Of a DNA stretch of 64,000 nt, positions 35,154 through 46,723 are shown piece after piece; the first letter of the stretch is position 1; the number at the start of each line of letters is the position of its first letter. Where the stretch lies: NCBI RefSeq assembly GCF_020379485.1, contig NC_063443.1:18967531-19031530 (forward strand), given 5' to 3'. The position numbers and the translations under genes were made by a program. The stretch is from Brassica napus (taxonomy: Eukaryota > Streptophyta > Magnoliopsida > Brassicales > Brassicaceae). The notes beneath the pieces were generated by a model that worked only from the letters and a program-made list of their open reading frames with translations, was not told the DNA's origin and made no database searches.

Positions 35154-35536
35154 AGAGAAACAGAGTTTGTGCAGAGAAACAGAGGTTTGTGATCTATTCT
35201 TAGAATCTGAAACCAAGTTAGCATTTTTTTTGTTTGTTTCCTCAAATTTCACTATAACAGAATCTACGACGAGCTAACAAAAACTGCAATCAAGCAAAGG
35301 AAATTGATTTTATAATGAAAGTATGATCCTTTTTGCGTGTAGAACAGAGAAACAGAGTTTGTGTAGAGAAACAGAGTTTGTGATTTATACTTAGAATCTG
35401 AGACCAAGTCAGCATTTTTTTTTCTTTGTTTCATCAAATTCACTATCAGAGAAACTATGACGAGCTTCCTAAGATTGAAACCAAGCACAGAAATTGATTT
35501 TAATAAGGAAAGTATGATCCTTTTTTGCAATTAGAA
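35154..35536. repeat. Tandem duplication of about 190 bp in the SDP1 leader/promoter
   Basis: Unit 1 (about 35,154-35,343) and unit 2 (about 35,344-35,536) share CAGAGAAACAGAGTTTGTG, CTTAGAATCTGA, CCAAGT and GAAAGTATGATCC in the same order with about 10% divergence and small indels. The block begins about 60 bp upstream of the SDP1 start codon. Confidence 0.8.
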
Positions 35537-36513
35537 CCTGGAACAAGAGGTTCAAATCGAGATTTCGTCAAGATCATGAGCTCGGGAGAGGATAATCAAA
35601 AGCCCAGGAATCAAAAGAGAAACTTGAATCGAGAAAACCCAGAAAAAATAAGGAAATTTTACCTGAGCGTGGGACTTGGAAGGTCAGAGAAGCAAAGAAG
35701 AAACGTGAAGCAGAGAACTTTTTACTTGGGAGAGAGAGACGTGAATAAATCATAATAAATTGTGGAATTTAAAAATAATAAAAAAGGAAGGAGATTGCAT
35801 TGGGAATCGCGACGAGATAAGAGAGGGCGATGATAATGGGTGACGCGGACGCTAGACTCGGCCGATCACGACGGCTTCTTTTTTTTCTTTTCTGCACTTT
35901 TTTGGATAAACGTGAGAGAGAAGAGAGAACAGACAAGCAAAAAAGTCGTTGGATAAGATTTTACGCAACTCGCCACGTGGAGTGTGAAACCTCAAGGCGT
36001 TTTCGTTTGAATAGGTTAAACAACGTGTTGTTGTTCTAAGGAAAATGACAGATTGTTTTATCTGAAGGCCGAGTACCTTTTTTTCCCTTCTCCATACGCT
36101 GCGTTTAGACCAAATATTGACATCGAGACATATGTATTATGTATGCATGGGGATATTTGGCAGCAAGCAAACGCTAATTTACCATAACAATATGCAAGTT
36201 ATTTTATCGGAATCGAATACTGTTCTCTCTGCGCAATCACGTAGTGTAAATCAATATGTAAACATCTTTTCATATAGAGTGCTACCTATAGAACAAAGAG
36301 TAACAAAAAAAAGAATTAAGAAGAATATACTTATGAAAAACTGTGCCGGAATTTTACTTTTTCAAAACTTGGAAAAACAAAGTTTTGTAAATGTAAAAGC
36401 AGCGAGAGTCATAAACCTGCATGCATCCAATTATATTCTCTTGTTATGAACTTTTCTTCGAATTTTGTGTTACATTAGTATACAAGAAGAAAAATTAAAA
36501 AAAAAAAAGAACT

Positions 36514-36520
36514 TATAAAT
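36514..36520 (+). promoter_or_regulatory. TATA box of the CIF-like peptide gene
   Basis: TATAAAT, 54 bp upstream of the ATG at 36,574, at the usual distance for a short leader. Confidence 0.55.
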
Positions 36521-36573
36521 ACATTCTACAGAAGCTGAAGAGCCCTAGATATCTAGTTAATCAAACACGAATC

Positions 36574-36819
36574 ATGGCGCTTTGTATCAACAACGTGAGG
36601 TTCCTTCTTGTTATTGCTACAATGCTCGTGATTGTGATCGCTTCCGTAGCCGGAGAAGCTTTCCCGGATGATTACCAGGTGAAGCAAGATTCAGCAAAAA
36701 GAGCTACGGTTTGGGAAGATGTTTTTAAGGATGACTATGGTGATTGGAGCCCGACTCCAATAGTTCGAAGAGGTAATCCAAAACCTATTCTTCGAGATAT
36801 TACACGGCCACCACCTTAA
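36574..36819 (+). CDS. CIF3: CASPARIAN STRIP INTEGRITY FACTOR-type peptide precursor (81 aa)
   Basis: A single-exon 81-aa precursor: signal peptide (about residues 1-27), a variable acidic/basic middle, and a conserved C-terminal DYGDWSPTPIVRRGNPKPI (residues 54-72) followed by a short tail ending in PPP. The pattern Asp-Tyr-Gly, Ser-Pro-x-Pro, Arg and Lys-x-Ile is that of CIF peptides. These are tyrosine-sulfated (Asp-Tyr site, made by TPST) and proline-hydroxylated ligands of the receptor kinases GSO1/SGN3 and GSO2. CIF1/2 act in Casparian strip surveillance, while CIF3/CIF4 act between tapetum and pollen in pollen-wall formation. Location next to SDP1 matches At5g04030, recalled as CIF3, which is the reason for the symbol. 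The C-terminal extension beyond the core is longer than in CIF1/2. Confidence 0.78.
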   Translation: MALCINNVRFLLVIATMLVIVIASVAGEAFPDDYQVKQDSAKRATVWEDVFKDDYGDWSPTPIVRRGNPKPILRDITRPPP

Positions 36820-39090
36820 TCGATGGCCTAAGGGATATATAACCAATTTCGAGATTATTGATTGCTTTGTTAACGATCAACTCTCGATTATTGTTCGGAA
36901 TAGTTAATGGGATTTCTTGATACGCTGTGGTGTTTTACGTTTTCATGTTGTCTTTCTAAGCATCTATATATGATATATTTTACCAAAAAATCTATATATG
37001 ATATACTCCCTCTGTTTCATAATAGATGAAGTTTTAGTACTTTGCACACATATTAAGAAATTATTATTTTAAAACAAAAGATCATTGAAATATAATTTAA
37101 AACTAATTTATTTAATTATAAACACAATTAGTTAAAATTTGATTGGCTACACAATTTTTGAGAAAGTTAAAGTTACATAGATATGTAAAAACATCATCTA
37201 TTGTGAAACAAAAATAATTACCTAAAACATCATCTATATTGAAACGGAGGGAGTACTATTTAACAACTTCGATATAATTAATCAGATTGTGTGGTTGTGC
37301 ATGCTTTCTTTTTATGTCTGCTTTGAAATGATGATAAAAGAAAATATTACCACATATCCAGCTTTAGCATTAATCGTCTCTTAACTTAGTGTTTCTTCTC
37401 ATTTCCAACTGATTAATCCTTTCGATTTGTATCAATAGATACTTAAAATTTTTATCAATGTCGATGTCATGCATATGGACAAATTGTATAATCAACACGA
37501 GAGAAAGATTCAATTTGTAATAGTTTGATGTTATTTACTTTTCACCATGTTCAGAATAGTTAATCTGTAAAAAAACTTAACATAACTTTCATATGTATTA
37601 TGAACATGCAATATGTTCTTTTTAAAATAAAAATATGAACATGTTCCAATATAAAGAACTGGAATATACAACAAGAAAAACTAACTTGTAGAATATATAT
37701 TGCTATTGTATGCTAAAGCAACATGCATGTTATAAACCAAAAAGCATCAGAGTGTGAGTATTTAATTAAAGCATGGAGGTTATTAAATCTATGAAATATT
37801 ATGCTTTTTGTAATAAACGTGCAAGTTAAACGTCACTTAATTAGTTGTTAGTAAAATTATAAGAGTATATTGAGTATGATTCATAACATGTCGAAATAGG
37901 TTATGTTATTTTTTACTCTTCCGCGGTTGATAGTGTCGTGAATTTATCATAATGAAAGGTAGAAACAATCGGCCGATCAAAGCGGTGATCTCGGCGGAGA
38001 GATTTTGAAGTCACATCACATGGTATAGGTGTCATGAAACACATGTTTCACAGGGTCCCACATTTACGCGTTCTTGTTTATTTATTTTTATATTCGTTAG
38101 ATCTCACTACGTTTATGGACCTGGTTGAGCAACAAGACCTGGTTACTTTGAGGTCGGAATCTAGAGCCTTTGGAACTTTGGAAGATTATTTTAAAGTGAA
38201 ACACGGCAGACTAGAGTATAACACAATACATTTCAGTGATTATGAAATTCGTTACTATTTACTGTATGTATCCTCTCAAGTGTTCAGTAATTTCATGTAT
38301 ACTTTTAGTCAACTACGTGTTTTTCTGTCACACAATATCGCTTAATTGAAATATGAATAATTATGGAACGAACAACCACATTCATTGTCCAATTAATACT
38401 CTGCATCAATTATTTCTCTCTATAAGCAACATAATAACGAAGACAGACAGATATTTTGTGCATCGTGTTGTTTTTTTTCCTATTTCATTAATGTTTTCTT
38501 TTTCAGTTTATTTAGTCAATGAAACCTCTTTATATCCAACACAAATAAACTGATGTGCAATCCCTTAATTAAGTCCCAGATGTTTATAACTAAGTAATTG
38601 ACAAATAAACTCTTCAAATGTTACAAAATAAATTTATTTCTATAATTAATTATTAACAAATTGTTTTATACTGAATAATTTATACGTTTTCATATAAACT
38701 AGTTATGCAATTTAGTAAAAATAATTTAAGTTTCAAAAAAAAAGAAAAAAAAACATTTTGTACTACTATAAAAGAGTTTGACTTCGTCGCTTATGTAATT
38801 TACTCTCCGTCCGTCGCGTAAGAAAGCGAAATAATAAAATTTATCAACAACACCAGAAGAAGATGAAGACGGTGGAATAATAAAATTCAACTCTCATCAA
38901 TCATCATCTCCCAAGAGTGTTCAAACACGAATGAAACCAAATATTGTTTTTTTTTTTAAGTTATGATCTTTGATGAACAGAGAGAATCACACCAATGTCA
39001 ATTGCGTAAATTCTGATCATCTAAAAAAAAACAGAGATTTGCGCTGAAAGAATCAATAAAGGTCGAGACTTTAGACGACGACAAGAGAGA
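36820..39090. other. Intergenic region with a Stowaway MITE
   Basis: AT-rich spacer between the CIF-like and PICBP genes. It holds the MITE at 37,006-37,253 and a probable PICBP promoter (TATAAAAG at 38,767-38,774). ORFs at 38.0-38.55 kb have no recognisable features. Confidence 0.55.
37006..37253. mobile_element. Stowaway-type MITE (Tc1/mariner-derived)
   Basis: CTCCCTCTGTTTC at the left end and GAAACGGAGGGAG at the right end are near-perfect terminal inverted repeats, with the diagnostic CTCCCTC start. It is flanked by TA target duplications (37,004-37,005 and 37,254-37,255). It is 248 bp, AT-rich and non-coding. The sub-terminal ATAGATGAAGTTTTAG / CTAAAACATCATCTAT also pairs. Confidence 0.92.
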
Positions 39091-42000
39091 ATGTCGAACC
39101 CGATGCTGTCGGAGAAATGGGAGAGCTCAAGTAAAACCACCAGAAGAGAGCTCAAAAGGAGAGAGAGGAAGACTTGGAAGAAACCCATCAGGATTTCTAA
39201 ATTGCCCAGTTTCACTTCCGATCAGATTCCGGTCATCTTCTCCGGCTACACCGCCGAGTCTGAAGACTCCTCTTCCTCCGACATGTCTGATGATTCAATC
39301 TCTTACTCCACTAAATCATCTGAGGTTGACCAGGCAAGTCAAACACCTGTTCTGTTTTAATCTCTGTTCTTGTCGGAATCTAAGATCTGTAAAGTTGAAT
39401 ACTTTTTTATTTATTTTAGGTTGAGGAAAGTTCAAAATCTGTGAGGAGGATGAAGAGTGTTAAGGTTCTTAGGAGACAGTCAACGAGGAAAGGAGGAGGA
39501 CTGATGAAGATGAGATCTATGAAGCGTGTGACTTCACATTCGAGACATACCCTGATGAAGAAGAAGAATCTTGATTTGATTTCAAGGGAGGAGTTAGGAG
39601 GGCTGTTAGAGCCTCATTACTTGAGACCAACGAGCTCCTCAGCTTCAAAGAACGTGGAGAACGTTCAGAAGAATCTCCAAGCGGCTAGGTTGAAGAGGAT
39701 GACGAGTTTGAGATACAAAGGGCTGCTCAAAGCTACTTGCTCTTCGGCTATGAAAGGTTCTCCTTCTTCTAAGAAGAGTGATGATGTGTGCAATTATAGG
39801 TATTGTTCTCTGCACGGTCGGCCTCATAGCCACGGTGGGGATGATGAGAGCGGTGTTGTTCATGTTCCGTCTTTGAAGCGGTTTGTGTCGATGAGGAGGA
39901 AGTTTGTGAAGAGGCAGAAGAGCGTGAACCGGCGTTTGGTGCTTTTGAAGCGGAGTTTGAGTAGGAAGAGAGGGTCTGCTGATCAAGAATCAGAGCAGGT
40001 GGCTGATGGTGATGATAATGCAGATGGAGAGACCGGTCAAGAGGTTATTGAAGAAGAGGTTTCTAGCTGGGAGAACTGTGGAAGTGATTCAGAATCGAAC
40101 AGAAGATCTACTGAGACGGTGATGGTAGATGTTGATGATAATGGGGATGGAGGAATGGATTCAGTGGAGACTCTTGCATCAGCTGGAAGAGAATGTGTTA
40201 TTCAGGAAACTATACCGGAAGTTATGGATGATTCAGATGGTAGAGTTGACAAAGATATGAAGGTGAAGAGTGAAGAAACTGTGGGAGATAATGAGGAAGT
40301 TTGCAGGGATGGTTCTTCTGGTGAACTGAGAGAAGAAGATGGAAAGAAAACTGGAAATATATGGAATGGTGAAGAATCTAAACCGGAGATAATGGATGAT
40401 TCAGATGGAAGAAGTGACAAATATTCTAAGGAATCTAACATGACAGGTCTTGATTATTATAATGGAGAGATTGAGGGAACTAAAAGTGTGGAAGATGATG
40501 ATGATGAAGATGAAAAGAATACAGAAGATGTATGGAACGATACCGTTACTCTTGTTAAGCAAGCGTTTGATGAGATACTTGCTGAAATCACCGATGATGA
40601 TGACTCGTCTGATGATGCTTTAGAGGGTGAATTGGCGAATGAATATGATGATGTTGCAGATGATTCAAGTGCTATTGAAGGGAGGGACACACATTTGACT
40701 GTAATTGTTTCTACTTCTCATATGGAAGAAGGATCTGATCATAATAAGAGAGGTGCCAAGAAGTGGAGTTTCTTGAAAAGAGTAATCCTTCTCAAGAGGT
40801 TTCTCAAGTTGCTGGATCGAAAAGAGAGGCGCAAGCGTACTGATGCTGAAGAGAATGAAACAATCATGAGGTTGAGAAGAGAGTTGGTTGGAGAGAGGAA
40901 GAATGCAGAGGAATGGATGCTTGATCATGCTCTTAGGCAAGTCATTAAGACTCTTGCTCCACCTCAGAGAAGGAAAGTGAAACATCTTGTCAAAGCTTTT
41001 GAATCTTTGATTCCTATGAATGGTAGCTCTAGAGGTCATGGTGGTCTTGGAAGCTCTGGAAGAGAAGAGAAGGAAACAGTGAACTCGCATACGATCTTGA
41101 GAGACACTGATGACACTACTGAACTACCAGAAGTTTTATCAGGAAAGGATCTTGAAGAAACAAACTTAACTAGAGAAGTAAAGGATCTTGAAGAAAAAAA
41201 GTTAACTAGAGAAGTTTCATCATCTCTTTCTCTTGGTATGAAATCTGATGAAGATGTGGAAACAATAGAAGATTCAAGTTCAAGTCATCAACCTGCTGTG
41301 GAGGAAGTATTAGATGAGTTGGCTTCAGGTTCATCTATAGAAGAAAAAGAAGAGAAGACAGGAGATTCAACTATAGAAGAAAAAGAAGAGAAGACAGGAG
41401 ATTCTGAGAAGAAAACTCTTTCTACATGGAGGAACCTTATACAGAAGCACATGGTTTCAGGAGACAATGAAGAGAGAAAGCTTGATGAAGCTGAGAAAGA
41501 AGATTACAGGTGGTCCTATGGAAGTAATCAGGTGACAGGTACTGAAGATCATGGTGATGCTGCTGCTGCAACTATTAAATCGTTTCAGCAAGCATTTGAA
41601 ATGATCCTCTCTGAGATCCCTGACGATGAAGAGATTGTTTCGGAATCATCTAAGGAGAAAGAAGAAGATCATGGAGAGACTAAAAGAAGAAGCTGGAACA
41701 GCGTGAGAAAGGTGATACTCTTGAAAAGATTTGTGAAAAGCTTGGAGAAAGTACATGTTTTCAATCCGAGGAAGCTGCGGAATCTACCTGTTGTTGATTC
41801 TAAACTGGAGGAGGCAGAGAATTTATTACTAAGAAGACATCGATCAACAATTGAGGAGGGAATAAGAACAGATGGAGAGGAATGGATGCTGGATTACGCT
41901 ATGAGACAAGCTTTATCTAGATTGGCTCCTGTAGAGAGAAAGAAAGTAGAACTCCTTGTGCAGGCCTTTGATACAGTTCTTGATGGCCATGACACTCTTA

Positions 42001-43616
42001 AACAAACCAAGAGCACTGACACAACTGTCAAAGAAAGAACAAAGACAGTAGAGGAAGATAGTGAAGTCAGCAAAGATGAGCAGAGGATCAAAAATGTCTT
42101 TTCAAGATTCCAAGTACATCAAAAGGACTTGAAACAAGAAGAGGAGGTTGATGATACTCCCAAGAACAACGTTGAAGCTGGCACAGACGGAACAGTGAGA
42201 GCGGATAAAGACGAGCAGAAGATTGCAAATGTCTTCTCAAAGTTTCAGGTGCATCAAAAGGACTTGAAAGGAGAAGAGGAAGTTGATTCTACTCCAAGGA
42301 GATCCAGCAGTTTGCTTCCTCCTATAGGAAACGTTAAACAGCGAATCGTCGTTGAGAAAGAGAAAGATTCAAGAATGTGGAAGCTCATCTACAAACACAT
42401 GGTAACAGAGAAAGAAGAAGAAACTAGTTCAGTTGATGGTGAATGTGATGACGAAACTGCTAATCTTCAGATTGATGCTAGAAGAAGCGGAACAGTTACA
42501 CTTGTTAGAGAAGCACTTGAGAAGATTCTCTCTGAGATCCCAGACAACTCCTCTGATGACCAGTCCATAGACAGTGCTACTGATCAAGAACTAATGGAAA
42601 GAAACTCTCAAGTAAGTGAAGAGTCTTCGATGACCTCAAAACGAAAGAAAGGATGGAACAATGTGAAGAAAGTCATTCTACTAAAGAGATTCGTCAGCGA
42701 TTTAGGAAGACTCAGCCCCAAGACGCCTCGGTTCTTGCCTTGGGAGCCTGATCCTGAAACCGAAAAGATACGTCTGAGGCATCAGGAAGTTGGAGGGAAG
42801 AGAAACTCAGAGGAGTGGATGCTTGATTATGCTCTGAGACAAGCCATATCGACTTTACCACCGTCTCAGAGAAGAAAAGTCTCTCTTCTCGCACAAGCTT
42901 TCGATACTATAAGCTTTTCTTCGACTCCAGGCTCGGCAGCAACGTCAAGGAACATCTCTCGTCAGTCCAGCCTTTCCTCTATGACGGTCCATAATGAAAA
43001 CGAAGGTAACGCTGAGATTCTAAGAGGTAAACTGAGAAAACTACAAGAGGATCTCAAAGAGACTACCAAAGTCGATGGTGATTTGGATGAGAAACAAGAG
43101 TGTTCGAGCTTGTGGAGGTTGTTATGCAAACAGATGGAAGATAACGAGAGAAACCAAACATTGCCAAAAGAAGAACAAGAGTCGGAGGAAGACACAAGTG
43201 TGGATGGTGAGAAGATGGAAGATTACAAAACCGAAGCAGTGGAGCTGTTAGGAGAAGTCATAGACGGAATCTCTCTTGAAGAGAGTCAAAAGAGTGGAAC
43301 TTCACAGGCCTCACAAGTGAAGATTAACAGATGGAGCAGCGTCAAAAAGGCGATGCAGCTGAGGAAATTCGTCAAAGCGTTAGAGAATGTGAGGAAGTTC
43401 AACCCAAGAGAGCCTCGGTTCTTGCCGTTGGAGCCTGGAGTTGAAGCGGAAAGAGTGAACCTTAGGCATCAAGAAACTCGAAACAAGAGAAACGGGGACG
43501 AGTGGATGGTCGATAACTCGCTTCAAGAAGTTGTTTCCAAGCTAACTCCAGCTCGGAGAGATAAAGTTAAGTTGTTGGTTCAAGCTTTTGAGTCACTTTC
43601 GGCTACAGGGAACTGA
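39091..43616 (+). CDS. PICBP: Pathogen-induced calmodulin-binding protein (PICBP), four CaM-binding modules
   Basis: Two exons, 39091-39333 and 39420-43616, encode about 1,479 aa, close to the roughly 1,500 of Arabidopsis PICBP (At5g04020). The intron has a GC donor (CAG|GCAAGT) and keeps frame (EVDQ|VEES). The protein is highly charged. It carries four copies of the plant CaM-binding module: helices with the EEWMLDYALRQAI pattern and conserved Trp near residues 580, 903, 1214 and 1443. Each helix is preceded by an LLKRFVK basic helix, and each module includes an EILSEIPDD-type segment (weakest in the fourth). Between modules there are smaller internal duplications. PICBP is a high-capacity calmodulin binder induced by pathogens and linked to Ca2+ signalling in defence and cell death. 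The long second exon is fully open. A TATA box lies at 38,767. Confidence 0.94.
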
Positions 43617-45036
43617 GGCAAACGATATGTATTGTTGTTACACATCGTTTCCAATTCATTAAGGTAAAACAAAGTCTCATAACACTATAATCTTTACTTG
43701 TTTTTTTCTACATTTTTGATAATTTCTAGATAAATTTACAGCTAAGGACCATGAAGAACAAGATGGACAAGACTAAAAGACTTATTAATTGTCCTTGCAA
43801 TGATCTCTACTCTCTTTTTTGTTCTTTGCAATGACAATTCATTATGTTGACATTACATGTAATGTGTGTACAAAAGGTATTATATTGTTATTATTCAAAG
43901 GAGTTGAATTACAAAGTTTCTCCAAAAGAATTTATGATTACGGGTAATTTTTGATGTGATGAATAATTGTTTCTATATATATGAAGTAAGCACTAACCTT
44001 GGTGATGATTGAGTTTGGAAGATAGGTTTAGCTGGCTTTGTACTTGTATTATTGAAATAGTTAGGGACATGTTTGGTGGTGATGCTAATTTTGGTGAAGA
44101 TCGAATTTGGAAGATAGGTTTAGTTGGCTTGTACTTTTATTATTGAGATACCTAGGGAGTTTGCTTTTGTAAAAAAAAAATATATATAATTCAAAACCAC
44201 TTTTCACTATAATTTTTAATAAACTTAAAAAACTTTTTTGAAAAGAGATTTTATATTACTTTGTTGATGATGAAAACTTGTGTTCTTTCAAACTCAATCC
44301 ATTATGTTGACAATACATGTAATGTGTGTAGAAAAAGGTAATTATACTGTTACTATTCAAGGGGTTGAAGTACAAAGTTCTCCAAATTTTTTATATATAT
44401 CTACAGTGTTAAAAACAAATTTATAGTTGAACAAAAAAAAACAAATTTATAAATTCACATTCAGTCAACCAGCAACAACGTATTATTTTGCGGCAATTCT
44501 GTCTCCAGAATCGTCTCTGCTTATCTTGGACCAAGTACTTTTTGCCATATATCTTTCAAGATTAACATTAGTTCAATGTCAAAAAAATGATCTTTCCAAA
44601 GGCTAATTTGACAGATGTATCCCCCACAACATCCGTATTATTTTTGCAGCTTCAGTATACAAACAGCTACATAAGCAATTACTCATTAATTAATCAGGCT
44701 TATGTATCATTTATTGGTTTATGATTATGAATATTTTTTGATGTGATTAAATGATGCATTCATAACTAAAATTTATTGTTTTTAATGGAGTATTATTTAC
44801 TGTATGAAAAATTGGGAAATCAATCTATTAAAATCTAATTTTTTTTTTTTAAATTACCGATTTATATTCGTTTTATCCTTTTTTCGTTAATATGGAAAAG
44901 AATACACCGTCTGCTTTTTTTACGCGTTATGGAGTCGTTTGGGTTAAGAAGGTAAAATCTAAAGAGCTATAAATAGGGATCTTCAGTAACACTTGAGCTG
45001 AATCAACACTAAACAAGTGCATTAGAAAAATCACAC
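43617..45036. repeat. Intergenic region with diverged duplicated blocks
   Basis: The block at about 43,838-43,935 recurs at 44,290-44,390 (CATTATGTTGACA.TACATGT shared). The block at about 43,998-44,065 recurs at 44,090-44,158 (TTTGGAAGATAGGTTTAG shared). The remainder is AT-rich without genes. The F-box promoter TATAAATA lies at 44,968-44,975. Confidence 0.7.
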
Positions 45037-45876
45037 ATGTCTCTCTCTACCTCCGTTGTTGTTGCACTTGCACGTGTATTGTCCTCTTCCACCGCCGTGA
45101 AACGCAAACGCGAAGACGAGATCCCTCGAGATAAACCCATGCCTATGGCTATGCATAAAGAAAACGACGAGCAACCGCCTCCTCCATCTTGGGAGGTTCT
45201 AAACGCTATTAGTTATTACATGGAACCTGAGACTCTCGCCGTCGCCTCTTGCGTCTCGACCACGTGGCTAAAGTGTTTCTCCTCGGAGAATCTATGGAAG
45301 TCCATCATGACCGCGCGGTCCTCACAACGCTCTTGTCCATACGAGATTGCCTTGGAACACACGGAAGGGGGCATCGTCTCGTACAAACGCCTCGTCTCAG
45401 CCGTTGAAAGAGACGCTAAACGTAGACGCAAAGGTCAGCTCGAGGAAGACGTCAAGATATCACTCTCTGATCTCAGCTTCATCATCCACGTGTCAACTAA
45501 AACAAAGAAAGCGTCGGTTTACAAAAAGGGTAAAGATCTAGTGTTTGATCCTAACGACAAGTTTCAGATTGAAGTCGACGTAAGCAAGGCTGGTATCACT
45601 GCGGGGGAGGATGAGGTAAGAATGACGTGGCAGATTATGTACAAGGAGAAGTTCTTCACGGTGGCAGATACTGTAAGATCGTTGGACACGAAGTATGGGT
45701 GGTTCGTTGATAAGCTGGAGTATAAAGATAACCGTAAGCTGGTAGGCGACGTTAAGACGACTTTTAAGGAGAATGTTCTTGAGAAGATTGGATTTGCGAT
45801 AGTAGATTCGGATGGTTGGGGATCTCTGTTAGTTGACGGGTTTTTGAGGTATTTTCAGCGATTCTTGTTGGAATAA
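45037..45876 (+). CDS. F-box protein (At5g04010-type)
   Basis: Intronless, 279 aa. A basic N-terminal stretch (VKRKREDEIPRDK, about 22-34) may be a nuclear signal. Residues about 50-90 (SWEVLNAISYYMEPETLAVA, then CVSTTWLKCFSSENLWKSIM) form the F-box that binds ASK/Skp1 in SCF E3 ligases. The rest, including a KRRRK basic patch and a beta-rich C-terminus (TWQIMYKEKFFTVADT), has no kelch or LRR repeats, so the substrate class cannot be named. It resembles F-box proteins related to SKIP8/At5g04010 by position and form. A TATA box is about 65 bp upstream. Confidence 0.85.
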   Translation: MSLSTSVVVALARVLSSSTAVKRKREDEIPRDKPMPMAMHKENDEQPPPPSWEVLNAISYYMEPETLAVASCVSTTWLKCFSSENLWKSIMTARSSQRSCPYEIALEHTEGGIVSYKRLVSAVERDAKRRRKGQLEEDVKISLSDLSFIIHVSTKTKKASVYKKGKDLVFDPNDKFQIEVDVSKAGITAGEDEVRMTWQIMYKEKFFTVADTVRSLDTKYGWFVDKLEYKDNRKLVGDVKTTFKENVLEKIGFAIVDSDGWGSLLVDGFLRYFQRFLLE

Positions 45877-46723
45877 TAATAGTCTCGATGGAGTAGATCA
45901 GTACAAGACTCAAGTAGATGGTTTAGCAAAGTTATTTTAATGTTGTTGTAGTTCCCTCTTTTGCTATGTACTCTATAACTAAGTGAAGTTCGATAAGCTA
46001 TATACTTACCTCTTGCTTGAAAGAAAACTATATATAATATAAAACAAAGATGTTAGTATTCATTAATCTCGATTTGTTATGGTGTGAGAAAGTCATCGAC
46101 TCCATAATTAAGAGTTAACTGTTTCTAGTAAGAATGGTGACTGCCGTTGCTGAAAGTGATCTAATCCATTCGTTTATCCAAAGCAAAAACTTTAAGAATA
46201 TTACAGTTCCAAGAAATATATGTCCTGACACACACACACACACAAAGATAGAATATAGTACTATCCTAATTTGTTTTGTAAGAATACGTCATCAAAACTA
46301 GACGCTGTTCGAAGGACACATGTAATATAGCAGCTACGGAGACGCCACATCACACGGCGTGTCTTCTTATCCAACAAAAAAGAGTTTTTATTTCTGCTTT
46401 TCCCAAAAATAAAGAAGGAAGAACAGAACCAAGAGAGAATATTATTTGCTCTTCTTCTGTGTATTGTTTTACAGGGTAAGTGATCTTGACACTCTCATGC
46501 CCAGCTTGTTTTTGTTTTATGATTTATGTTTCTCTTCAAAATTATAAATCTCCTGTTGCAATCTTGATTTCTTAGATTAGGGTTTATTAGTAGATTGGTA
46601 CACGATTTGTGTTTTTCTTCTTCTGCTCTTAATATTCTTTTCTGTGTGTTGTCATACGTAAACTTCCTAAACCCTTACTTGAATCCTCGTGCCAGTTCCC
46701 AGATTTTCAGACAGTTGAACCAC
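45877..46723. other. Intergenic region and spliced leader of the next gene
   Basis: Includes a (CA)n microsatellite at about 46,229-46,242. A leader exon ends at GGGTAAGTGA (about 46,476) and is probably spliced to the exon containing the ATG at 46,724. No other gene was seen. Confidence 0.5.

Larger units (their letters stand above)
35093..36573. other. Bidirectional upstream region between SDP1 and the CIF-like gene
   Basis: Shared upstream region of two divergent genes (SDP1 minus, CIF-like plus). It contains the 190-bp tandem duplication near SDP1, a probable SDP1 leader up to about 35.75 kb, a T-rich stretch and short ORFs without recognisable domains. Confidence 0.5.

Noticed and set aside
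38034..38553. Two consecutive ORFs in the CIF-like/PICBP spacer
   Set aside because: Hydrophobic low-complexity translations typical of AT-rich non-coding DNA; no signals for a gene.
39441..43616. Start of the PICBP protein at the GTG/internal ATG inside exon 2
   Set aside because: An upstream 81-codon exon joins in frame through a GC-AG intron and gives the expected full length.
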